Source: Faecalibacterium sp. CAG:74 (GTDB lineage Bacteria > Bacillota > Clostridia > Christensenellales > Aristaeellaceae). Taken from it: DNA of 13,596 nucleotides. Position 1 is the first letter of the stretch, and every line of letters begins with the position of its first letter. The position numbers and the translations under genes were made by a program. The DNA is taken from positions 43,662 to 57,257 of the forward strand of contig FR899896.1 in assembly GCA_000437595.1 (NCBI GenBank). Direction: 5' to 3'. Below, in pieces: positions 1 through 7,569 of the stretch. The notes below the pieces were generated by a model, which saw only the letters and a list, made by a program, of their open reading frames with translations, did no database searches and was not told the origin of the DNA.

Positions 1-458
1 CTGTGGATGAGCTACTGAAGGAGTGCCGCGCGGCTGAAGCGGAACGCTTGCTGGACGCACCGAAGCTGCTTTGCGGCATACCGGAATTGCTGCTTGCGCT
101 GCACGAGCGGGGCGTTCGGCACTATGTGGTGACGCACCGTGACCTGCGCTGCCGTGACATGCTGGCGCAGTGCGGGGTGCTGCCGCTGATTTCGGGCTTT
201 CTCACCCACGAGGACGGCTATCCGCGCAAGCCCGCGCCGGAAATGGTGCAGGGCTGCCTGCAGCGATACGCCTTGGCGGCGGATGATTGCGTCATGATCG
301 GCGACCGACCGCTGGACACCCGCGCAGGCAAAGCGGCGGGGGTTCGCGGCATCCTGCTGGACGCGGACGGGCGCTTTGCGGGCGAAAAGTCGTGCGAGGC
401 GCGGGCGGAAAATGTCGCGGAAATCGCGGAAATGCTGCTGCCTGACTGGCGCTTGTAA
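1..458 (+). CDS. HAD-superfamily hydrolase (phosphoglycolate phosphatase-like), 5' end missing
   Basis: This is the C-terminal part of a haloacid dehalogenase-type phosphatase. Counting from the GTG at position 3, motif II is the Thr of YVVTHRD (T44), motif III is the Lys of GYPRKPAPE (K76), and motif IV is VMIGDRPLD (D101 and D105). The catalytic motif I (DxDGT), which carries the nucleophilic Asp, is absent, so the true start lies upstream of the window. The GTG at 3 is therefore probably internal. By family, such proteins are cytosolic Mg-dependent phosphatases acting on small phosphorylated metabolites, and the substrate cannot be told from this fragment. The gene ends with TAA at 456-458, 60 bases before the next gene, and no terminator hairpin is seen in that gap. 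Family assignment is firm; specificity is unknown. Confidence 0.85.
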   Translation, partial: VDELLKECRAAEAERLLDAPKLLCGIPELLLALHERGVRHYVVTHRDLRCRDMLAQCGVLPLISGFLTHEDGYPRKPAPEMVQGCLQRYALAADDCVMIGDRPLDTRAGKAAGVRGILLDADGRFAGEKSCEARAENVAEIAEMLLPDWRL

Positions 459-518
459 CCGCCCGGCAAATTACGATTTTATCTACATGATATATGCACT
501 ACGATTGGAGGAATCACC

Positions 519-2483
519 ATGCGGAAAATGCTCTGCCTGCTGCTGATGCTGGCAATGCTCACGCCGTGTTTGCCAGCCCTTGCGGAGGATACGGACGCGC
601 TGGATGTCATTTTGCTCTCCAGCGCATCCATCGAGCCGCTGCAGGAGACGCTGCGCCCCGGCAAGGCGGTCACGCTGCGGTTCACATCGCCTGTGGACGG
701 CACGGTCACGCTGCTGCTGCGCAACGCGGAGACGCTTGAAACCGTGCTGCCAGTCGCCAAGGATTACCCCGTCACGGCGGGCGAAAATCAGATGCTGTGG
801 AACGGCACATACGAGGGCGTTTTCGCGCCGGAAGGAATCTACCGGCTTGTGGCGCAGTTCTCCGACGGGTCAGAAGCGGACACCGCCATTCTGGTGGGGC
901 AGATTGCGCCCTTCCTGACCTCCATTTCCGCGCTGGAGAGCACCGAGGACGGCGAAGTGCACCTCTCCTTCTACGCAAGCGAAAACGGCCGCCTGACGCT
1001 GGGACTGTGGGGCGCAAGCTGGTCGCTGCTGGAGAACATTGACATTTCCGCCGGCACGAACGAAGTGACGGTGGACGCAACCGCCCTTTCGCCGGACACC
1101 GTCGCAATCAGCCTGACGCTGACGGACAACACCGGCTACTGCTCGAACGAGGAGCATGTGGCAGTGAATCCGGCATCCTTCGGCATCCTGCCGACGGCGA
1201 CCCCGACTGCCGAGCCATCCCCCACGCCGACGGCATCCCCCACGCCGACGCCGTCCCCCACGCCGACGCCGTCCCCCACGCCGACGGCAGTTCCGACACC
1301 ATCCCCCACGCCGTCGCCCTCGCCCACACCCTCGCCCACGCCGACCCCGAACATCACCTTCACGCCGTCCTACGGCAGCCCGTATGAATTCCCGTCCGAC
1401 GCGCCCGCGTCCTACTGGAACACGCCGATGGACTACACGGACGAAGCGGCTGTCTGGGCGATGCTGACCGCGCCGATGACGGTGGTCAAGGGCGACGGCC
1501 GCACGCAGGTGCGCATCCGCAAAGAACCGGACAGCAAGAGCGCCGCCATCGGCATCCTGACCCGCGCAACGCAGGGCATCCGCGTGATTGAGACGCTGGA
1601 CAACGGCTGGTCGCTGATTGAGTGCTACTCCTCCTCCTTCGCGGACAACACGGTGAAGGCGTGGAACCTGCTGGTGCAGGGCTACGTCGAAACGAACACC
1701 CTGACGACCGTGGAGTGGGACAGCAACGACAAGTACGGCTTAGTGGTGGACAAGCTGACGCAGCGCCTGTACATCTACGAGGACGGGCACCTGATTTCGA
1801 CACTGCTTGTCTCCACGGGACTTGCAAACGCGAAGCAGCCGTTTAACGAGACGCGCTCCGGCGAGTACATCATCGGCAGCTTCACGGGCGAATTCACCAG
1901 CGGCAACCTCTACTGCGGCATGGGGCTGCGCTACAACGACGGCGACCTGCTCCACGAAGTGCCGCACACCAAGCGCGCCGACGGCTCAAAGTCATACGCC
2001 TACAACGAACCCAAGCTCGGCACGCGCGCCAGCCACGGCTGCATCCGCGTTCAGCGCCTGCGCAACACGGAGGGGCTGAACATGAAGTGGCTGTGGGACA
2101 ACCGGAAGCATCTGGGCCGCCTGGTCATCTGGGAGGACTGGCAGGGGCGGCAGATTCCGATTCCGGACGACGACACCGTGCTGTACTACAACCCCAACGG
2201 CGGCTCGTACTACCACCGCGCCGACACCTGCTACTCTGTGACGAAGGACAACGTGACGTTTGAATCCTTCACCTATGCGCAGCTGGACGAAGAACCGTAC
2301 AGCAAGCTGGATTTCTGCCCGTACTGCGCGCCCGCGATGCGCAAGGCGGACATTGAAGCCATCAACGCCCAGTACGTCTTCGGCGGCGACCACGACCCGA
2401 TTCTCACCGCCGCGCGTCAGCCCTATTTCGACTATATCGCCAGTCTCGATCCGCCGGAAGCGACCGAGACCCCGGCGCCATGA
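519..2483 (+). CDS. Secreted multidomain L,D-transpeptidase (YkuD) with FlgD-Ig-like, SH3-like and Cys/His C-terminal modules
   Basis: The product is a 654-residue exported enzyme predicted to form or remodel 3-3 peptidoglycan cross-links outside the membrane. A GGAGG at 507-511 lies 7 bases before the ATG. A signal peptide ends near PALA (residue 22). Residues about 30-215 look like two FlgD-type Ig folds (note NQMLWNG...APEGIY). A Thr/Pro/Ser linker spans residues 225-277. An SH3-like segment (VRIRKEP) covers about 320-398. The YkuD domain covers about 405-540, with H479, H483 and the catalytic motif SHGCIRV at 505-511, where Cys508 is the nucleophile. After it comes an extra module with H566, C571, C600 and C603 (YYHRADTC ... 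FCPYC), resembling small zinc-binding modules. The active-site motif is complete, so the enzyme is probably functional. It could also attach proteins to the wall. It is followed closely by a cvpA-type gene, probably in one operon. Confidence 0.9.
   Translation: MRKMLCLLLMLAMLTPCLPALAEDTDALDVILLSSASIEPLQETLRPGKAVTLRFTSPVDGTVTLLLRNAETLETVLPVAKDYPVTAGENQMLWNGTYEGVFAPEGIYRLVAQFSDGSEADTAILVGQIAPFLTSISALESTEDGEVHLSFYASENGRLTLGLWGASWSLLENIDISAGTNEVTVDATALSPDTVAISLTLTDNTGYCSNEEHVAVNPASFGILPTATPTAEPSPTPTASPTPTPSPTPTPSPTPTAVPTPSPTPSPSPTPSPTPTPNITFTPSYGSPYEFPSDAPASYWNTPMDYTDEAAVWAMLTAPMTVVKGDGRTQVRIRKEPDSKSAAIGILTRATQGIRVIETLDNGWSLIECYSSSFADNTVKAWNLLVQGYVETNTLTTVEWDSNDKYGLVVDKLTQRLYIYEDGHLISTLLVSTGLANAKQPFNETRSGEYIIGSFTGEFTSGNLYCGMGLRYNDGDLLHEVPHTKRADGSKSYAYNEPKLGTRASHGCIRVQRLRNTEGLNMKWLWDNRKHLGRLVIWEDWQGRQIPIPDDDTVLYYNPNGGSYYHRADTCYSVTKDNVTFESFTYAQLDEEPYSKLDFCPYCAPAMRKADIEAINAQYVFGGDHDPILTAARQPYFDYIASLDPPEATETPAP
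1191..1349 (+). repeat. Low-complexity Thr/Pro/Ser linker-coding repeat
   Basis: About 160 bases of imperfect tandem CCSACGCCG-like units encode residues 225-277 of the L,D-transpeptidase, built from repeats such as SPTPTP. The segment acts as a flexible, possibly glycosylated stalk between the Ig-like domains and the SH3/YkuD part. Such DNA can change length by slippage. Confidence 0.8.
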
Positions 2484-2491
2484 GGTAACGC

Positions 2492-3199
2492 ATGAACATC
2501 GTCGATTACGTCATCATCGGCATCATTGGCATTTCCGTGCTGTTCGGGCTGTATCGCGGCTTCATCGCCAGCGTGCTGAACATGGGGTGCGGGCTGATGT
2601 CGTTCCTCGCGTCCTTCTGGGTCAGTCCGAAGCTCGCCGCCGCCGTGCAGTCCAACCAGTCTTTTCTCAACATGCTGCTGCACTACACGGATGCGTCCAG
2701 CCGCATCGGCGACCTTGAAACCGCCATCACGAACGTCGCGACGCTCACCAGCCAGAGCATCAACAGCATTCTGGAGAAGGTGAACCTGCCCGCGCCGCTG
2801 GACACGCTGCTGCGCGTGAATCTGGAGAACAACGTATACGCCTCGTCAGGGCTGTCCACCGTCTCCGATTACGTCAGCCAGACGATTTTGCAGGCAAGCA
2901 TCAACATCATTTGCTTTCTCGTCAGCTTTTTGGTGCTGTACATTGTCCTCGCTATCGTGCTGAACCTGCTCAAGGCGGTGTTCCGCTTTCCCATCCTCAA
3001 GCAGCTCAACGGCTTGGCGGGCGGCGCGTTCGGCTTCCTCCGCGGATTGCTCGTCTGCCTCGTGCTCTTCACGCTCGTTCCCCTCGTGCAGACGGTCATC
3101 CCGCTGGACATGGTGAACGACCTGATTGCCCAGTCAACCCTCGCGCCGATTTTCTCCAACGGCAACCTGATTCTCGCCATCATGAACGGCAAATTGTAA
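2492..3199 (+). CDS. cvpA: CvpA-family integral membrane protein
   Basis: The 235-residue protein starts with MNIVDYVIIGIIGISVLFGL, typical of the CvpA (colicin V production) family. Membrane segments are seen at about residues 5-25, 28-48, 130-165 and 175-205. A soluble stretch of about 80 residues lies between segments 2 and 3, and GGAFGFLRGLLV is near the C-terminus. Length fits the family (about 160-240). The ribosome binding site (TGAGGT, 2481-2486) overlaps the stop codon of the upstream L,D-transpeptidase gene, indicating translational coupling and one operon. Homologues are linked to envelope integrity and to colicin V export in Escherichia coli, but the molecular function in Firmicutes is unknown. 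Pairing with a peptidoglycan enzyme supports an envelope role, by inference. Confidence 0.85.
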   Translation: MNIVDYVIIGIIGISVLFGLYRGFIASVLNMGCGLMSFLASFWVSPKLAAAVQSNQSFLNMLLHYTDASSRIGDLETAITNVATLTSQSINSILEKVNLPAPLDTLLRVNLENNVYASSGLSTVSDYVSQTILQASINIICFLVSFLVLYIVLAIVLNLLKAVFRFPILKQLNGLAGGAFGFLRGLLVCLVLFTLVPLVQTVIPLDMVNDLIAQSTLAPIFSNGNLILAIMNGKL

Positions 3200-3261
3200 A
3201 ATTTTTTGCGGAAGAAGGAAACGAAACGGCGTTGACGAACGTCTAATTACATGGGGGAGAC

Positions 3262-3306
3262 TCCAGAGGCTCTGCCTCTGGACTCCGCAAGGGTCTTCGA
3301 CCCTTG
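3262..3306. repeat. Twin-hairpin intergenic palindromic element (REP-like)
   Basis: Two perfect hairpins lie side by side. The first has a 9-bp stem (3262-3270 with 3274-3282) around the loop TCT. The second has an 8-bp stem CAAGGGTC/GACCCTTG (3288-3295 with 3299-3306) around the loop TTC. They are separated by five bases. No T-run follows on either strand, so this does not look like an intrinsic terminator. Paired GC-rich palindromes of this type are a known style of dispersed intergenic repeat in bacteria. It lies 62 bases after the cvpA stop. Confidence 0.7.
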
Positions 3307-3455
3307 ACCCATTCGCGCGATTGAGTTGGTGACTTTTCCATGCTCCTTCCGCGTGTTTATCCACAGAATACCCACACGTTCCCCCGTTTCCCTACTTACG
3401 GCAAAATGCAATCAACATAAGAAACAATCCCCTGCAACCCCAACGACAAGCCTTC

Positions 3456-3463
3456 AAGGAGGT
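3456..3463 (+). promoter_or_regulatory. Ribosome binding site fixing a TTG start
   Basis: AAGGAGGT at 3456-3463 is a near-perfect Shine-Dalgarno sequence, nine bases before TTG 3473. A classical signal peptide follows directly from that TTG. The open frame extends upstream to 3326, but that part encodes no signal peptide and has no ribosome binding site, so 3473 is the start. Confidence 0.88.
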
Positions 3464-3472
3464 GCAACAACC

Positions 3473-5743
3473 TTGAAAACCACCCAGCGCATCGGCGCAA
3501 TGCTTCTCATCAGCAGTATGCTGCTGACGGGCGTTTCCGTGGCGGAAGAGCCGTCGAATCCTCCCGCAGCGACGGAAGCCTTGGTGACTGCCGCTCCGAC
3601 GGAAGCGCCGACCGCGACACCCGCGCAGGAGCAGCCAACGGAACAATCGGCGGATGTGCCGACCGCGACACCCGCTCCCGAAAATCCGACGGAAGCGCCG
3701 ACCGCGACACCCGCTCCCGAAAATCCGACGGACGAGCCAACCGCGACCCCTGCTCCCGAAAATCCGACGGATGCGCCGACCGCGACGCCCGACCCCGAAA
3801 ATCCGACGGATGCGCCGTCTGCGACCCCCGCTCCCGAAAATCCGACGGAAGCGCCGACCGCGACACCCGACCCCGAAAATCCGACGGACGTGCCGACCGC
3901 GACCCCCGGCCCCGAAAATCCGACGGATGAGCCGACCGCGACGCCTGACCCCGAAAATCCGACGGATGAGCCGACTGCGACCCCTGACCCCGAAAATCCG
4001 ACGGATGAGCCAACTGCGACCCCTGAAATTCCGACGTGCGACGTGGAAGGGTGCGCGCACATTTCGCAGGACGAAAACGGGCTGGATTACCCGTTGTGCC
4101 GTTACGGGCGGTACCTGCTGGACGAAGAGGACGCTTACAGCGTGGCGACCCTCTCCAACGATTTGCGCATTGTTGACCTCAACCGCGCCGACGTGACGTT
4201 CTACCGCAGCGGTCAGTACGCGCTGATTGGCGACCGCAAGGGCGCGACGGTGCGCGTGGTGAAGAACCGCGCGGCAATTCTGGAACTGCGCGGCGCGTCC
4301 ATCGACACGCTGACGGTGGAAGCGAACGCCGTCGTTTACATCCGCGCGGCGGACAATTCGCTGGCATCTATCAAAAAACTGGAAGTTGCATCCGGCGCGG
4401 CGGTGATTTTCTCCGAGGGCGGCGCAATTTCGATCGGAACGGTCAACAGCAAGGGCGACATTTCCGTCGAAGGCACGAACCTCTTTGCCGATTTGACGGA
4501 AATGAACGGACGCGCGCGCTATGCGTTCTCCGCGTCCGGCGTGCAGAGCGTCCTCGTTGAGGGCGAAAGGTACGCATGGGCTGTCACGCCCGATGCCGAC
4601 GGCAAGCTGTATCTGTGGCTGAAGCGTCCGGGCGAGGGAATGCAGTGGACGGCGACCGTCACGGAAGGCACGATGACCCTCCGCCAGACCGCCAAGGCCC
4701 CCAGCGGCGAATCGGGCAGCATCACCTCCGGCGAGCGCAACACGCTCAAATCCGGCACGGTGTACACGCTGTCCGGCGACATTGCCGAGGGTACGGTGCT
4801 GGAAATTATGGAAAGCGGCGTGACGGTCATTCTCGACGGCACGACGAGCGCGGGTACGCTGATTGAGGCGGGCGCGCCGTATGACCTGATTGTGCGCGGC
4901 GACACGATTCTGGACGGCCGCGGGCAGATGCCGCTGATGGGCAGCGCGCCGAAAATCACGGTGGATGGGCTGCTAAGCGTGCAGGGGCAGTTGCCGAACG
5001 GAACGAAGGTGCTCTCCGGCGTGGTGATTTGCTCCGACGCGCCCGACGGCTACACGGCGTGGGCCATTTCCGTCCCGCTGGCGCGCCAGAAGGTGACGCT
5101 GGACGGTACGGCGATGCCCCTGCTGATGACCCCCGCGGGCGAGCTGCTCCTCCCCGCCCTTGCGGATGATGCAACCTACTCCATCAGCGCCGACGCGGAC
5201 ACCATCGTGATTGAAACCGTCCACGCGCAGGTGCTGACGTTCAACCTGTCCGAAAATGCGCCGAATGCCGACGCGGGCGACGCAAGCCGCTTCATCGTCA
5301 ACGGGCAGAACGGGTATCTGGACGGCGCGATTCACTCCTCCGGCGCGGCGGCGAGCGCAACCCTGCGCAACGTGCAGCTGAACAGCGCTTCGAGCGTCCT
5401 CCGCGTCGAAAACGGCGCACTCTCCGCGACGCTGACGGGCAGCTGCGCACTGCTCAGCGACGGCGCGCCGATTGCACTTGACAACGCGCAGGTGTCGCTG
5501 AATGTCGAAAGCGGGCGGCTCGTGCTGCGGAATCAGAACGACCTGACCGGCATCACCCTGCGCGGCAACGTGCGCGTGGAGCCGGAAAGCGACGCGCCGC
5601 ACACCGTCGTCACCATCCGTGACGCACAGGGCAACCCCGTGCCGAACAAGGCGCTGACGGTCGTCATCGGCGGCAGCCAGTACCGCTACACAACGCACTT
5701 TGACGGAACGCTGCAGCTCTGGGGGTTCGGCGACCTACTTTGA
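3473..5743 (+). CDS. Large secreted repeat-rich surface protein, N-terminal part (frame broken by duplication)
   Basis: From TTG 3473 the frame encodes 756 residues. A signal peptide (MKTTQRIGAMLLISSMLLTG..., cleavage after VSVA at residue 24) is followed by a Thr/Pro stalk. The stalk contains nine 13-residue PTATPxPENPTxx units at residues 63-179. Next is a Cys/His segment (C189, C194, H196, C209), then a long beta-rich region with solenoid-like short strands (for example TVRVVKN, AVVYIRA, AVIFSEG). The last residues are out of frame after a 40-bp duplication, giving a stop at 5741-5743. Without one copy the frame continues into the 5700-7505 frame, giving 1330 residues in all. No LPxTG anchor or transmembrane tail is present in the full version. 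The likely role is a secreted or wall-associated adhesin-like protein, by inference. No enzymatic motif is recognised. It is probably transcribed separately from cvpA, though no clear promoter was found. Confidence 0.8.
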   Translation: MKTTQRIGAMLLISSMLLTGVSVAEEPSNPPAATEALVTAAPTEAPTATPAQEQPTEQSADVPTATPAPENPTEAPTATPAPENPTDEPTATPAPENPTDAPTATPDPENPTDAPSATPAPENPTEAPTATPDPENPTDVPTATPGPENPTDEPTATPDPENPTDEPTATPDPENPTDEPTATPEIPTCDVEGCAHISQDENGLDYPLCRYGRYLLDEEDAYSVATLSNDLRIVDLNRADVTFYRSGQYALIGDRKGATVRVVKNRAAILELRGASIDTLTVEANAVVYIRAADNSLASIKKLEVASGAAVIFSEGGAISIGTVNSKGDISVEGTNLFADLTEMNGRARYAFSASGVQSVLVEGERYAWAVTPDADGKLYLWLKRPGEGMQWTATVTEGTMTLRQTAKAPSGESGSITSGERNTLKSGTVYTLSGDIAEGTVLEIMESGVTVILDGTTSAGTLIEAGAPYDLIVRGDTILDGRGQMPLMGSAPKITVDGLLSVQGQLPNGTKVLSGVVICSDAPDGYTAWAISVPLARQKVTLDGTAMPLLMTPAGELLLPALADDATYSISADADTIVIETVHAQVLTFNLSENAPNADAGDASRFIVNGQNGYLDGAIHSSGAAASATLRNVQLNSASSVLRVENGALSATLTGSCALLSDGAPIALDNAQVSLNVESGRLVLRNQNDLTGITLRGNVRVEPESDAPHTVVTIRDAQGNPVPNKALTVVIGGSQYRYTTHFDGTLQLWGFGDLL
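3659..4009 (+). repeat. Nine tandem 39-bp units encoding PTATPxPENPTxx
   Basis: Nine consecutive 39-base units fill 3659-4009 exactly. Each encodes 13 residues of the form PTATP-x-PENPT-x-x, where x is mostly A, D or G and then E/D with A/E/V. A partial tenth unit (PTATPEIPT) follows, and degenerate units precede. Since 39 is a multiple of three, unit gain or loss would change stalk length without breaking the frame. Confidence 0.95.
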
Positions 5744-5776
5744 CGGAACGCTGCAGCTCTGGGGCTTCGGCGACCT
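5697..5776 (+). repeat. 40-bp direct tandem duplication causing a frameshift
   Basis: Bases 5697-5736 are repeated at 5737-5776. The copies differ only at one place (G at 5725, C at 5765), a synonymous difference, since both read Gly in LWGFGDL. Because 40 is not a multiple of three, the duplication shifts the frame and produces the stop at 5741. Reading through a single copy gives continuous protein sequence ending this segment in FDGTLQLWGFGDLTGQD. Confidence 0.95.
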
Positions 5777-7505
5777 GACCGGGCAGGACATTGCCGCCAC
5801 CGACGGCGAAACGGTGTACTCCGCCGTCATCGCCGGAAAGTCGAGCAGCGCCGTGACCGGGCTGGAAATCAGCGACATTGCCGCCACCGACAACGAGGAC
5901 GGCACGCTGACCATCACCTTTCAAACCACGGGCGCAAAGAGCGCGGGCGTGCAGGTGTACGCGGGCGAAGCGCCTGCCTCCATGCCCGACACCTACCGCG
6001 CCGACGCCAAGCAGTACGAAGCGGACGGCAATACCGTCACCATCAGCGGGCTGAACACCGGCGACGTGGTGATCTACCGCGTGTACGCATCGGCGGAAGA
6101 GAACGTCACGCTGACGGAAAGCAACGCGGACGGCTTCTCCTTCAGCGAGGAGTGCTTCCACGTCCACCGCGTCAAGTGGGTGCCGAGCCGCACCGCGAAC
6201 ACCACCTACAACGCCATGACCTACCGCCCGCGCATGACCCTGCCCGAAACGGCGAGCATCACCTACTCCGGCAACAACCTTGTCGGCGGGCTGCCCTTCT
6301 ACGTCGGCAGCTACGTCATGCACGTCAAAATCCCCGAAGGCGACCCGCTCTATCTGCCGGGGACGGTGGATGTTGCCTTCAGCATCCAGAAAATCCCGCT
6401 GACCATCTGCCCCGACGCGAATCAGCAGAAGAACGAGGGCGAGGCTGACCCGGCGCGGTTCACGTTCACGTCGATTGGGCTGCTGGATGGCGACGTGGTC
6501 AGCGGCATCCTGAAGCGCGAACCCGGCGAGGAAGCGGGCAACTACAACTTCGTGCTGACCGGGCTTTCCGCGGCGGATTACTACACGCTGCGCCTGATGG
6601 ACGACGCGCCGCAGTTCACCATTCTGCCGACCGAGCCGTCTTGGTGGGGCGGCGGCGGCGAACGCCTGAACCCGGTGCAGCAGGTCATCGAGCGCTCCGA
6701 CGGGCGGAAGATGTTCGTGACCATTACGACGCAGGAACAGCTGGTACTCTCTTACAGCGAGCTGGGCAGCGTCGTGCGCAACACGGCGGACGACCAGCCG
6801 CGCCCCTTCACGCCATCGCTGACGTGGAACAAAAAGACGGACGAGGTGCTGCTGCGCATCAGCGCGGAAGCCGAGCTGAACAAGGACGCAGGCTACGTCA
6901 CCGACTCCTATGGCAACCCGGTGTACGGCGCGCGCACGCTGCGCTTCGGCTACATGAGCCTGCGCTACATGAACAACGCCGGCATTGACGCCATCAGCTT
7001 CTCCAACAAGAACGCCGCGGTCATCCTGCGCCTGTCGGACTTCCTCTCCGCGGACATGGAGAAGGCCATCAAGCAGGCGGGCGGCAACCTGACGACGACG
7101 CTCTTCCGCGTGACGATTGAGCCGGTGGATCTGCCGGACGGCGCGGTCACAGGTGGCTGGAACATCCGCACGGAAATGGTGATTGACCGCAAGCCCACGG
7201 ATATCAGCAGTCTTTTGCCGAACGCGCAGGTCGCCGTGGACATGGAGGTTGTCGCAAAGCTGCTGACGAACCTTGACCGCTACGACGAAAAGACATTTGA
7301 CAAGCACTTCACCCTCCGCCGCGGCGCGCAGACGCAGGAAAGCGTATTCATCGCGCCGTATCAGGACGACGAGCTTGAGAAAGTCGCCTATCCGAGCGTG
7401 CTCTTCGCAAGCCGCTATCTGCTCATGCCGCTGACGGAAAGCGGTGTGGTGGATGTGGTGATGGTGCCGATTGAGGAAGACGCAGCGGATGGTTCTGCCG
7501 GGTAA
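5700..7505 (+). CDS. Large secreted surface protein, C-terminal part (MBG/YDG-like module), continuation of the frameshifted gene
   Basis: This frame is the 3' part of the gene starting at 3473. It has no ribosome binding site or signal peptide of its own, and genuine homology starts at about 5736, in the second duplicate. Numbering is for the repaired 1330-residue protein. Residues about 885-1040 resemble tandem MBG/YDG modules of bacterial adhesins: GSYVMHVKIPEGD, FSIQKIPLTICPDANQQ, EGEADPARFTF and FVLTGLSAADYYTL follow the usual pattern of that family. A WWGGGG hinge near residue 1044 leads to an unrecognised C-terminal region of about 285 residues with mixed beta and alpha character. There is no sorting signal or C-terminal membrane segment, so surface retention must use another route, or the protein is released. 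A strong hairpin follows 21 bases after the stop. Confidence 0.75.
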   Translation: MTERCSSGGSATYFDGTLQLWGFGDLTGQDIAATDGETVYSAVIAGKSSSAVTGLEISDIAATDNEDGTLTITFQTTGAKSAGVQVYAGEAPASMPDTYRADAKQYEADGNTVTISGLNTGDVVIYRVYASAEENVTLTESNADGFSFSEECFHVHRVKWVPSRTANTTYNAMTYRPRMTLPETASITYSGNNLVGGLPFYVGSYVMHVKIPEGDPLYLPGTVDVAFSIQKIPLTICPDANQQKNEGEADPARFTFTSIGLLDGDVVSGILKREPGEEAGNYNFVLTGLSAADYYTLRLMDDAPQFTILPTEPSWWGGGGERLNPVQQVIERSDGRKMFVTITTQEQLVLSYSELGSVVRNTADDQPRPFTPSLTWNKKTDEVLLRISAEAELNKDAGYVTDSYGNPVYGARTLRFGYMSLRYMNNAGIDAISFSNKNAAVILRLSDFLSADMEKAIKQAGGNLTTTLFRVTIEPVDLPDGAVTGGWNIRTEMVIDRKPTDISSLLPNAQVAVDMEVVAKLLTNLDRYDEKTFDKHFTLRRGAQTQESVFIAPYQDDELEKVAYPSVLFASRYLLMPLTESGVVDVVMVPIEEDAADGSAG

Positions 7506-7525
7506 CGGATTTCCAGACACAGCAA

Positions 7526-7557
7526 AGCCCGCACGGGGGATGAACCTCGTGCGGGCT
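7526..7557. terminator. Strong hairpin, likely bidirectional terminator between convergent genes
   Basis: AGCCCGCACG (7526-7535) pairs with CGTGCGGGCT (7548-7557). Three more inner pairs, one of them a G-U, bring the stem to 13 bp with a 6-base loop. It sits between the convergent stops at 7505 and 7570. The T-tract is weak on both sides (AACTTTATG on the plus strand, TTTGCTG on the minus strand), so termination is likely but not classical. Confidence 0.7.
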
Positions 7558-7569
7558 AACTTTATGCGG

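Noticed and set aside
459..518. Possible promoter with TATATG at 491-496 before the L,D-transpeptidase gene
   Set aside because: No -35 box at acceptable spacing; the match is too weak to annotate.
1191..1349. CRISPR-like regular repeat in the Thr/Pro-coding region
   Set aside because: The repeats are short, contiguous, without spacers and in frame with a protein linker; the same applies to the 39-bp repeats at 3659-4009.
3232..3260. TTGACG at 3232 as a -35 box for the surface-protein gene
   Set aside because: The position 17 bases downstream reads GGGAGA, which is not a -10 box; no acceptable partner was found.
3326..3472. Upstream extension of the surface-protein reading frame to 3326
   Set aside because: The extra 49 residues would hide the signal peptide inside the protein. 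The strong AAGGAGGT and TTG at 3473 with an immediate signal sequence fix the start.
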